Positions 1 through 5,127 of a stretch of 5,127 nt of DNA are shown one piece after another. The notes beneath the pieces are model-generated. The model was not told the DNA's origin. It made no database searches and saw only the letters and a program-made list of their open reading frames with translations. The stretch covers positions 1 through 5,127 of the forward strand of contig JAHJWA010000146.1 of NCBI GenBank assembly GCA_018828205.1. Direction: 5' to 3'. The DNA is from Alphaproteobacteria bacterium. GTDB lineage: Bacteria > Pseudomonadota > Alphaproteobacteria > Sphingomonadales > Sphingomonadaceae. The translations under genes were made by a program, and so were the position numbers. Each line of letters starts with the position of its first letter. The first letter of the stretch is position 1.

Positions 1-1
1 C

Positions 2-346
2 GCCGAACCGCTCGGCAAGGCGCTCGCCGAGCAGCAGGCGTCCACCATGTGGTTCATGAGCAACGCGATGCAGAACCCCAATCACCTGGGTGCCGGCGCG
101 CATCACTACATGCACATGACGGGCATCGTGACGCTGGGCTTCATGTGGTTGCGGATGGCGAAGGTCGCGCAGGCGAAGCTGGCCGAGGGCGCGGACGACG
201 CCGCTTTCTACGAGGCCAAGCTGGCAACCGCGCGTTACTACATGGACCGCTACCTGCCCGACGTCGGCGCCTTCCGCCGCAAGATCGAGAGCGGCAGCGA
301 CAGCATGATGGCGCTGGGCGAAGAGGCTTTCGCCACCGCGGCGTAA
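2..346 (+). CDS. acyl-CoA dehydrogenase, C-terminal part (gene truncated by window start)
   Basis: The frame is open from base 2 to a TAA at 344-346, giving 114 residues of the C-terminal end of a flavin-dependent acyl-CoA dehydrogenase. Such enzymes oxidise an acyl-CoA thioester to the 2-enoyl-CoA and pass electrons to ETF in the cytoplasm. The catalytic and FAD-binding core lies upstream of the window. What is visible is an all-helical tail: an ALAEQQAST stretch, then HLGAGAHHYMHMTGIVTLGF, an FYEAKLATARYYMDRYLP helix and a short Ala-rich end. This resembles the extra C-terminal domain of the large (about 600-residue) acyl-CoA dehydrogenases related to DmdC. The methionine at 47 is internal, because the homologous frame continues upstream to the window edge. 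Substrate chain length cannot be read from this fragment. Family assignment is from recalled resemblance, not a search. Confidence 0.85.
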   Translation, partial: AEPLGKALAEQQASTMWFMSNAMQNPNHLGAGAHHYMHMTGIVTLGFMWLRMAKVAQAKLAEGADDAAFYEAKLATARYYMDRYLPDVGAFRRKIESGSDSMMALGEEAFATAA

Positions 347-375
347 GCGGCCGATCAAGCCCTGGGTGAAACAAG

Positions 376-420
376 TCCGCGCCGCGATTCCCTGGGGAGT
401 CGCGGCGCGGATGTCTTTGC
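376..420 (+). terminator. probable intrinsic terminator of the acyl-CoA dehydrogenase gene
   Basis: Bases 376-387 (TCCGCGCCGCGA) pair perfectly with 400-411, a 12-bp GC-rich stem. The 12-base interior (388-399) can zip further through TTCC/GGAG-type pairs to leave a loop of about 4 bases. The hairpin starts 30 bases after the TAA stop at 344-346 and is followed by a short, imperfect T-rich run (TGTCTTT, 412-418). The stem strength and position fit an intrinsic terminator. The weak T tract leaves room for Rho-assisted termination. Confidence 0.7.
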
Positions 421-479
421 GGGATCGTCACGAGATTTCTTTGCTGGGTCCTCATGACGCCGCCGGTGGGCAACCACCC

Positions 480-585
480 GTTATCCCCGCGAACCGCCTG
501 TCATCCCCGCGAAGGCGGGGATCCCGCTTCTTGCTTTAAGCGCGGCGCGGAGGGCCAGCGGGACCCCCGCTTTCGCGGGGGTGAC
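480..585. repeat. REP-like (BIME-type) inverted pair of palindromes in a convergent intergenic gap
   Basis: Bases 500-528 and the reverse complement of 557-585 agree at 26 of 29 positions, so the two units face each other around a 28-base spacer. Each unit is itself a small hairpin: 503-510 (ATCCCCGC) pairs with 515-522 around GAAG, and 563-570 (ACCCCCGC) pairs with 575-582 around TTTC. The differences keep base pairing: A-T at the ends of one arm is replaced by an extra C-G/A-T pattern in the other. A third, decayed unit at 480-493 (GTTATCCCCGCGAA) repeats the first 14 bases of the unit at 500-513 with one mismatch. The element sits between two convergent gene ends (346 and 615), the usual place for REP sequences. 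It may also block transcription coming from cysK. Similar palindromes are, from memory, abundant in sphingomonad genomes; copy number here cannot be judged from one window. Confidence 0.75.
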
Positions 586-614
586 GAACAAGGATGGGTT
601 TCGCGCTCGCGCGC

Positions 615-1535
615 CTACTCCTCGGGCAGGAAATCCGGCACCGAGAGATAGCGCTCGCCAGTGTCGTAATTGAACCCGAGCACCCGCGCGCCGGTCCCGA
701 GTTCGCCGAGCTTGCCCGCAATCGCCGCCAGCGTGGCGCCGCTCGAGATTCCGACCAGCAATCCCTCGACGCTGGCCGATCTGCGCGCCCATTCCTTGGC
801 GTCCTCGGGATCGACCTGGATCGCGCCGTCGATCGACTTGGTGTGGAGGTTGCCGGGGATAAAGCCCGCGCCGATACCCTGGATCGGGTGCGGACCGGGC
901 TGGCCGCCGCTGATCACCGGCGAACCGGCGGGCTCGACGGCATAGGCCTTCATGCCCGACCATCTGCTCTTGAGCACCTCGGCGCAGCCGGTGATGTGGC
1001 CGCCGGTGCCAACCCCGGTGATCAGCGCATCGATCGGCGTATCGGCGAAATCGGCGAGGATTTCCTGCGCGGTGACATCGGCATGGACCTTCCAGTTCGC
1101 CTGGTTGTCGAACTGGCTCGGAACCCAGGCACCCTCGGTCTCGCCCGCAAGCTCGAGGGCGCGCTCGATCGCGCCCTTCATCCCCTTGGCCTTGTCGGTG
1201 AGATCGAAGCTGGCGCCATAGGCCAGCATCAGCCGGCGGCGCTCGATGCTCATGCTCTCGGGCATGACCAGCACGAGCTTGTAACCCTTGACCGCGGCGA
1301 CCATCGCCAGACCGATCCCGGTGTTGCCGCTGGTCGGCTCGATGATCGTGCCGCCCGGGCGCAGCTTGCCCGATTTCTCGGCGTCCTCGACCATCGCCAG
1401 CGCGATCCGGTCCTTGATCGAACCGCCGGGATTGCCGCGCTCGCTCTTCACCCAGACCTCGTGGTCGGGGAACAGCCGCGCGAGGCGGATATGCGGGGTG
1501 TTGCCGATGGTGGCGAGGACGGATGGGGCCTTCAT
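615..1535 (-). CDS. cysK: cysteine synthase A (O-acetylserine sulfhydrylase)
   Basis: This 306-residue protein has the usual CysK length and is a fold-type II PLP enzyme. It converts O-acetylserine and sulfide to cysteine and acetate in the cytoplasm, the last step of cysteine synthesis. Visible motifs: NPGGSIKDR (residues 35-43) with the PLP lysine at K41; PTSGNTG (67-73), the substrate-binding loop; MPESMSIERR (91-100); GVGTGG (174-179), the PLP phosphate cradle; GPHPIQGIGAGFIP (about 214-227); GISSG (262-266), supplying the serine near the pyridine nitrogen; and a C-terminal GERYLS as in E. coli CysK. The ATG at 1535-1533 overlaps the TGA of the upstream MFS gene (ATGA). It has a good AGGAG at 1548-1544, 8 bases before the start. 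The stop is TAG at 617-615. One oddity is that the usual NPAN...HxxTTGPEI stretch reads NQANWKVHADVTAQEI here (about 144-159). A CysM-like or cystathionine synthase activity is possible but less likely. Confidence 0.93.
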   Translation of the reverse strand: MKAPSVLATIGNTPHIRLARLFPDHEVWVKSERGNPGGSIKDRIALAMVEDAEKSGKLRPGGTIIEPTSGNTGIGLAMVAAVKGYKLVLVMPESMSIERRRLMLAYGASFDLTDKAKGMKGAIERALELAGETEGAWVPSQFDNQANWKVHADVTAQEILADFADTPIDALITGVGTGGHITGCAEVLKSRWSGMKAYAVEPAGSPVISGGQPGPHPIQGIGAGFIPGNLHTKSIDGAIQVDPEDAKEWARRSASVEGLLVGISSGATLAAIAGKLGELGTGARVLGFNYDTGERYLSVPDFLPEE

Positions 1536-2854
1536 GGGATGCGCTCCTGCAGTTTTTCTTCGGGTGTCTCTTCTACCAATTCCTCAGGCGGGTCGAAGGT
1601 CCTCGTGGTGCGTAAAACAGGGAACACCCTGGTCCATAGCGCGACCGTGACGATCGCGCCGATCCCGCCGCTGGCGACCGCGGCTACGGGGCCGATCATA
1701 AAGGCGAGCGAGCCGGAAAAGAAATCGCCGAATTCGTTGGAGGCGCTGATCGTCAGCAGGCTGACCGAGGACACGCGGCCGCGCTTGTCGTCGGGCGTGT
1801 GGAGCTGGATCAGCGACTGGCGGATATAGACGCTGAACATGTCGGCCGCGCCGATGACGAACAGCATCGCCAGGCTGAGCGGCATCGAGGTCGAGACCGC
1901 GAACACCACCGTCGCCGCGCCGAACACCGCCACCGACCACAGCATCTTTGGTCCGACCTGGGTCCTGAGCGGGAAGACCGAGAACCACAGCGCGGTCACC
2001 ACCGCGCCGCAGGCGGGCGCCATCGCCAGCTGCGCCAGTCCCGTCTCGCCGACCTGGAGGATGTCCCGCGCATAGACCGGGAACAGCGCGGTCGCGCCGG
2101 CGAGAAACACCGCGAACAGATCGAGCGTGATCGCGCCGAGCACCATCTTGTTGCGCCCGACATAGCGCAACCCGTCGACGATCTGGGCGATCGGGCGGGT
2201 GGTACCCACGCTGTTGGCGCGCGGGACATGGCCGATCGTGCTGAGCGCGGTGAACGAGACCAGGAACAGTGCGCCGGCGATCGCATAGGGCAGCGCGGGC
2301 ATGATGGCGTAGGTATAGCCGCCGATCGCCGGTCCCGCGATCATCCCGACCTGCCAGGCGATACTCGACAGCGCGATCGCGTTGGGGAGGATCGCGCGCG
2401 GCACCAGATTGGGAGCGAGCGCCGACAGTGCAGGGCCGTTGAAGGCGCGCACCACGCCGAGCACGACCGCGATGGTGTAGAGATATTCGAGCGAAATCGC
2501 CTGCTGCCAGGTGAGCCAGCCCAGCGCGGCGGCGCAGAAGAACTGCACCGTCACCGTGATCCGCGCGAGATTGCGGCGGTCGAAGCGGTCTGCGGCAAGC
2601 CCCGAGAAAGGTGTCAGCAGGAACAGCGGAACGAACTGGAACAGACCGATCAGCGCGAGCTGGCCCGAAGCCTCGGCCACCGAGGACCCGCCGTCGCGGG
2701 CGATGTTGTAGACCTGCCAGGCGATGATCAGCATCATCGCGTATTGCGCCAGCGTCATCGCCAGACGGCTGACCCAATAGGCACGGAAATTGTGAATGCG
2801 GAAAGGGTGGTTCGGCTCGTTCACGCGCGCCCCATGGCAGCGGGCGGGCGGCAT
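1532..2854 (-). CDS. MFS transporter, EntS/MFS_3-type exporter
   Basis: This is a 440-residue inner-membrane protein with about 12 hydrophobic helices: roughly 26-50, 64-85, 99-117, 122-150, 156-184, 187-206, then after a loop 237-262, 272-294, 303-321, 325-348, 374-396 and 397-412. The cytoplasmic loop after helix 2 has the MFS motif A form GLAADRFDRR (85-94), and LHTPDDKRGRVSS (351-363) follows helix 10. These features and the HPFRIHNFRAYWVSRL opening resemble the MFS_3 group (EntS siderophore exporter, macrolide-efflux-like proteins). Its substrate cannot be read from sequence. It ends in an acidic tail (PPEELVEETPEEKLQERIP). Start choice is uncertain: ATG at 2854 has a GGGAGG about 14 bases upstream, while GTG at 2824 would give the 430-residue form beginning VNEPNHPFRI, close to where homology seems to begin, but lacks a clear ribosome site. 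Its TGA overlaps the cysK ATG, so the pair is an operon; export of a sulfur compound or metabolite is only an inference. Confidence 0.88.
   Translation of the reverse strand: MPPARCHGARVNEPNHPFRIHNFRAYWVSRLAMTLAQYAMMLIIAWQVYNIARDGGSSVAEASGQLALIGLFQFVPLFLLTPFSGLAADRFDRRNLARITVTVQFFCAAALGWLTWQQAISLEYLYTIAVVLGVVRAFNGPALSALAPNLVPRAILPNAIALSSIAWQVGMIAGPAIGGYTYAIMPALPYAIAGALFLVSFTALSTIGHVPRANSVGTTRPIAQIVDGLRYVGRNKMVLGAITLDLFAVFLAGATALFPVYARDILQVGETGLAQLAMAPACGAVVTALWFSVFPLRTQVGPKMLWSVAVFGAATVVFAVSTSMPLSLAMLFVIGAADMFSVYIRQSLIQLHTPDDKRGRVSSVSLLTISASNEFGDFFSGSLAFMIGPVAAVASGGIGAIVTVALWTRVFPVLRTTRTFDPPEELVEETPEEKLQERIP
1544..1548 (-). promoter_or_regulatory. ribosome binding site of cysK, inside the end of the MFS gene
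   Basis: On the - strand, AGGAG (1548-1544) precedes the cysK ATG at 1535 by 8 bases and lies within the last codons of the MFS gene. With the ATGA stop/start overlap at 1535-1532, this supports expression of cysK from the same mRNA as the transporter, either by re-initiation or by fresh ribosome entry. Confidence 0.75.
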
Positions 2855-2923
2855 GGGAAGAAACTTCCCCTCCCATCGGTTAAATCATCCCGATTGCGCG
2901 CCAGTCGGCAGGTCCGCCCGGGG

Positions 2924-3262
2924 TCAACGGGTGCGCCGCAGCCGCGGATTGGGCTGGAGCTGATCGATCATGGCGAGGAAATCGTCGGGACGGACGATCC
3001 GCTCGAACTGGAAGCCGGCGCGATTGTCGCGGATCCACATGCAATAGGCCTCGATCCGGCCAACGATCGGCAGACGGATGATCACCCGGTCGCCGCGCGC
3101 CAGATCATGCGCGTCGTCGATCATGAAACCGGTGGCGGAGAGGTTCGAGACATGCATCCGCATGTCGCCGGCACGAAAATGCTCCGCGATCACGGGGTGA
3201 TCGACGGGATGGCGTGCCATACGCCGTTTGTCGGTGACGCTGAGCTGAGCTCCGGCACCCAT
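2924..3262 (-). CDS. small PilZ-domain protein, probable c-di-GMP receptor
   Basis: This is a 112-residue cytoplasmic protein that is essentially one PilZ domain. It carries both parts of the c-di-GMP binding signature: RRMAR (R13-xxx-R17, with flanking K12 and R14) near the N-terminus and NLSATG (residues 40-45), matching (D/N)xSxxG. The beta-barrel core follows (GDRVIIRLPIVGRIEAYCMWIRD in two strands, then GFQFE), and a short basic tail ends in RLRRTR. Such stand-alone PilZ proteins bind c-di-GMP and relay it to motility, polysaccharide or other targets by protein contact; the partner here is unknown. The frame stays open upstream to an ATG at 3391. I chose the ATG at 3262 because it has a strong GGAGGG (3276-3271) 8 bases upstream, and the extra 43 residues look like untranslated leader and lack a ribosome site. 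It lies 69 bases upstream of the MFS gene on the same strand, so co-transcription is possible but not shown. Confidence 0.85.
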   Translation of the reverse strand: MGAGAQLSVTDKRRMARHPVDHPVIAEHFRAGDMRMHVSNLSATGFMIDDAHDLARGDRVIIRLPIVGRIEAYCMWIRDNRAGFQFERIVRPDDFLAMIDQLQPNPRLRRTR

Positions 3263-3270
3263 GATTGCCA

Positions 3271-3276
3271 CCCTCC
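3271..3276 (-). promoter_or_regulatory. ribosome binding site that fixes the PilZ start
   Basis: GGAGGG on the - strand (3276-3271) lies 8 bases upstream of the ATG at 3262. The in-frame alternatives at 3298 and 3391 have no comparable purine-rich site, so this decides in favour of the 112-residue product. Confidence 0.75.
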
Positions 3277-3293
3277 GTATTTCGCTGTGGAAC

Positions 3294-3320
3294 GTCATAG
3301 TGAAGCCCAAAGGCTGACAA
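3294..3320 (-). promoter_or_regulatory. possible promoter of the PilZ gene
   Basis: On the - strand, TTGTCA (3320-3315) and TATGAC (3299-3294) resemble sigma-70 -35 and -10 boxes. The 15-base spacer is shorter than ideal. Transcription would begin near 3287 and leave a leader of about 25 bases containing the GGAGGG site. This is the relatively AT-rich part of the 109-base tyrS-PilZ gap. No intrinsic terminator for tyrS is evident there. Confidence 0.3.
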
Positions 3321-3371
3321 TTGGTAAAGTTGTGCGCGGGAATCGGCGGCAATCGGGCGGCCCGGCGCAGC

Positions 3372-4601
3372 TCAGCCCCGGATGATCGCATGCTTCTTCT
3401 TGCCCAGGCTCAACCGCGCCTCGGTCCCGGGGGCGAGCTGCAGCAGATAGCCGACATCATCCACGCTCGCGCCGTCGAGCTTGACCGCGCCTTCGGCGAG
3501 TTTGCGCTTGGCCTCGCCATTGGAAGCGGTGAAACCCAGTTCGGTCAGCGCGGCGCCGATCCGCATGCCCTCGGGACCGAGCTGGAGCACCGGGAGATCC
3601 TCGCCGAGCCCGTCGCCGCCGAAGGTCTGGCTGGCGGTGCTCTCGGCCAGAAGCGCGGCCTCTTTCCCGCGCACCAGCGTGGTCACCGCATTGGCGAGGA
3701 CGATCTTGGCGGCGTTGATCTCGGCGCCCTCGAGCGCTTCGAGCCGGGCGATTTCGTCCAGTGGCAGATCGGTGAACAGCTTGAGAAAGCGCCCGACATC
3801 GCGGTCGTCGACATTGCGCCAATATTGCCAGAAATCGTAGCCCGGCAGCTGCGCTTCGTTGAGCCAGACGGCGCCCGAGGCGCTCTTGCCCATCTTGGCG
3901 CCGTCGGCGGTCGTCAGCAGCGGGGTGGTCAGCCCGAACAGCTCGCGCCCCTCCATCCGCCGGCCCAGCTCGAGCCCGTTGACGATATTGCCCCATTGGT
4001 CGCTCCCGCCCATCTGCAGCTTGCAGTCGTAGCGCCGCGCCAGCTCGACGAAATCGTAGGCCTGGAGGATCATGTAGTTGAATTCGAGAAAGGTCAGCGC
4101 CTGCTCGCGCTCGAGCCGCTGCTTGACCGAATCGAAGGTCAGCATCCGGTTGACGGTGAAATGCGGCCCGACATCGCGGAGCATCTCGAGATAGCCGAGC
4201 TCGCCCAGCCATTCGTCGTTGTTGACCATCACCGCATCGGTCGGACCGGTGCCGAAGGTCAGCAGCCGGTCGAAAACGGTAAAGATGCCCGCGACGTTCT
4301 CGGCGATGGTGGCGTCGTTCATCAGCTTGCGGCTCTCGTCGCGGAACGAGGGATCGCCGATCTTGCCGGTGCCGCCGCCCATCACCACGATCGGCTTGTG
4401 CCCCGCCTGCTGGAGCCGGCGCAGCATCATGATCTGCACCAGGCTGCCGATATGCAGCGATGGCGCGGTGGGATCGAAGCCGATATATCCCGGCACGATC
4501 TGCTTCGCGGCAAGCGCATCGAGCGCCGCGGCGTCGGTCGCCTGGTGGATATAGCCGCGCTCGTCGAGCAGGCGCATCAGATCGGATGTGTAGCTGGTCA
4601 T
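3372..4601 (-). CDS. tyrS: tyrosine--tRNA ligase (TyrRS)
   Basis: This 409-residue class I aminoacyl-tRNA synthetase charges tRNA-Tyr with tyrosine in the cytoplasm; E. coli TyrS is about 424 residues. Motifs in order: GFDPTAPSLHIGSL with the HIGH-type signature HIGS at 50-53; GGGTGKIGDPS (about 76-86); YMILQAYD (176-183), whose Tyr, Gln and Asp form the tyrosine pocket; GGSDQWGN (198-205); and KMGKS (236-240), the ATP-binding KMSKS signature. A C-terminal S4 RNA-binding domain spans about 348-381 (RIGAALTELGF...AVKLDGASV). The start MTSYTSDLMRLLDERGYI at 4601 matches where TyrRS homologs begin. The frame is open further upstream to 4814, but that 71-residue Pro/Ala/Ser-rich extension is antisense to the DOMON-like gene and is rejected. 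No Shine-Dalgarno is visible before the ATG, so the mRNA may be leaderless or poorly led. The stop is TGA at 3374-3372. Confidence 0.96.
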   Translation of the reverse strand: MTSYTSDLMRLLDERGYIHQATDAAALDALAAKQIVPGYIGFDPTAPSLHIGSLVQIMMLRRLQQAGHKPIVVMGGGTGKIGDPSFRDESRKLMNDATIAENVAGIFTVFDRLLTFGTGPTDAVMVNNDEWLGELGYLEMLRDVGPHFTVNRMLTFDSVKQRLEREQALTFLEFNYMILQAYDFVELARRYDCKLQMGGSDQWGNIVNGLELGRRMEGRELFGLTTPLLTTADGAKMGKSASGAVWLNEAQLPGYDFWQYWRNVDDRDVGRFLKLFTDLPLDEIARLEALEGAEINAAKIVLANAVTTLVRGKEAALLAESTASQTFGGDGLGEDLPVLQLGPEGMRIGAALTELGFTASNGEAKRKLAEGAVKLDGASVDDVGYLLQLAPGTEARLSLGKKKHAIIRG

Positions 4602-4611
4602 GATGGTCAGC

Positions 4612-4639
4612 GCGCTAGCATGGGGGAGCCGGGGTGCAA
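4612..4639 (-). promoter_or_regulatory. possible tyrS promoter overlapping the divergent gene start
   Basis: On the - strand, TTGCAC (4639-4634) and TAGCGC (4617-4612) are separated by 16 bases. Initiation would fall near 4605, only a few bases before the tyrS ATG at 4601, giving an essentially leaderless transcript; this agrees with the absence of a ribosome site. The -35-like box coincides with the possible GTG start of the divergent DOMON-like gene. The -10 match is weak, so the call is tentative. Confidence 0.25.
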
Positions 4640-4642
4640 CAG

Positions 4643-5127
4643 ATGGATTTGACGCCGCACCCGGCGAACCCGCCTGCCGGGCAATGGGCGGTGCGGTTTT
4701 CGTGGCGGCTGACTCAGCACTGGCTGACGCTGCGCTGGCGGATTGCGGGCAAGGGCGAGTTGGCGATCCCGAAGCTGGCGGGGCAGGGCCGGGCTGACGG
4801 CTTGTGGCAGACAACCTGTTTCGAAATCTTCCTGCGCCATGGCGAAGGGGCGGGTTACAGCGAATTCAACCTCTCGCCCTCGGAGCGTTGGGCGGCCTAT
4901 GATTTCGACGATTATCGCAAAGGGATGCGCGAGCGCGACCTGCCGCGCGCGCCGGTCTGCGCCTGGCGCGCGGGATCGGCCTTCTCGCTGTTCGACGCGG
5001 CGATACCCTCACGCGGGTTACCCGGCCTGCCCGCGGCTTTCGGCGCGAGCGCGGTGCTGGAAGAGGCCGCGGGCGAGAAAAGCTATTGGGCGGTGTCGCA
5101 CCCGACAAGCAAACCCGATTTCCACCA
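4643..5127 (+). CDS. DOMON-like domain protein (3' end outside window)
   Basis: An open frame runs from the ATG at 4643 to the window edge without a stop (161 complete codons). The product has features I recall from the DOMON-like family related to type 9 carbohydrate-binding modules. An N-terminal LTPHPANPP is followed by strand-like segments, then RADGLWQTTCFEIFL (50-64), GYSEFNLSPSERWAAYDFDDYR (about 71-92) given here in shorthand as Y-SEFN-SPS-WAAY-F-YR, and KSYWAVSHPTSKPDFH at the right edge (146-161). These Trp/Phe-rich blocks are the family hallmark. The biochemical function is not established; a ligand- or sugar-binding beta-sandwich is the family expectation. No signal peptide is visible, so it is probably cytoplasmic. 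An in-frame GTG at 4634 (adding MQQ) has GGAG at 4625-4628, 5 bases upstream, and is a real alternative start. It is divergent from tyrS, with about 40 bases between the start codons. Confidence 0.85.
   Translation, partial: MDLTPHPANPPAGQWAVRFSWRLTQHWLTLRWRIAGKGELAIPKLAGQGRADGLWQTTCFEIFLRHGEGAGYSEFNLSPSERWAAYDFDDYRKGMRERDLPRAPVCAWRAGSAFSLFDAAIPSRGLPGLPAAFGASAVLEEAAGEKSYWAVSHPTSKPDFH

Noticed and set aside
465..478. Small hairpin GGTGG-GCAA-CCACC with a GNRA-type loop
   Set aside because: The stem is only 5 bp in a GC-rich gap with no adjacent gene start or T tract. It is expected by chance at this base composition.
480..585. CRISPR-like repeats
   Set aside because: There are only two good units, they are inverted rather than direct, and no regular spacers are present. 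The pattern is that of a REP/BIME element.
481..963. 160-codon - strand frame crossing the REP-like element
   Set aside because: It overlaps the 3' part of cysK in another frame and runs into the palindromes. The translation is Arg-rich and without motifs.
594..1829. 411-codon open frame on the + strand
   Set aside because: It is antisense to cysK and the end of the MFS gene. It has no recognisable motif, and its start lies in the tail of the REP-like element region.
1799..3385. 528-codon open frame on the + strand
   Set aside because: It is antisense to the MFS and PilZ genes, whose - strand products have clear family motifs. The translation is Arg/Asp/His-rich low-complexity sequence typical of antisense frames in high-GC DNA.
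3321..4652. 443-codon open frame on the + strand
   Set aside because: It is antisense to tyrS over nearly its whole length. The composition reflects the complement of tyrS codons and it shows no family motif.
4602..4814. 71-residue N-terminal extension of TyrRS
   Set aside because: It is Pro/Ala/Ser-rich with no domain and lies antisense to the DOMON-like gene. TyrRS homologs begin at about MTSYTSDLMRLL (4601).

Overview
The window is high-GC DNA that reads as an alphaproteobacterial chromosome, most likely from a sphingomonad (Sphingomonas, Novosphingobium, Sphingopyxis or a relative). This placement is inferred from three things: the high GC content with long spurious antisense frames, a DOMON-like protein of the kind I associate with sphingomonads, and a CCCCGC-GAAG-GCGGGG type intergenic palindrome that I recall as common in these genomes. 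No database search was possible.

Layout from left to right. The 3' end of an acyl-CoA dehydrogenase gene on the + strand (2-346) is followed by a strong GC-rich hairpin that probably terminates it. The convergent intergenic gap (347-614) carries a REP-like inverted pair of palindromes. The - strand then holds, in its own 5'-to-3' order, tyrS (tyrosyl-tRNA synthetase, 4601-3372), a small PilZ-domain protein (3262-2924), an MFS exporter of the EntS/MFS_3 type (2854-1532) and cysK (cysteine synthase A, 1535-615). The MFS gene and cysK overlap by four bases (ATGA). A DOMON-like gene runs divergently from tyrS on the + strand, starting about 40 bases from the tyrS start codon, and leaves the window at 5127.

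The contents are mostly housekeeping: translation (TyrRS), cysteine biosynthesis (CysK) and fatty-acid or acyl-CoA oxidation. A c-di-GMP receptor-like protein and a transporter lie between them. The only tight functional link the sequence supports is the translationally coupled MFS-cysK pair. I found no mobile element, CRISPR array, RNA gene or obviously novel system. The points most worth a second look are the MFS-cysK coupling, the DOMON-like gene at the window edge, the very short divergent tyrS/DOMON promoter region with no visible Shine-Dalgarno for tyrS, and the REP-like element.
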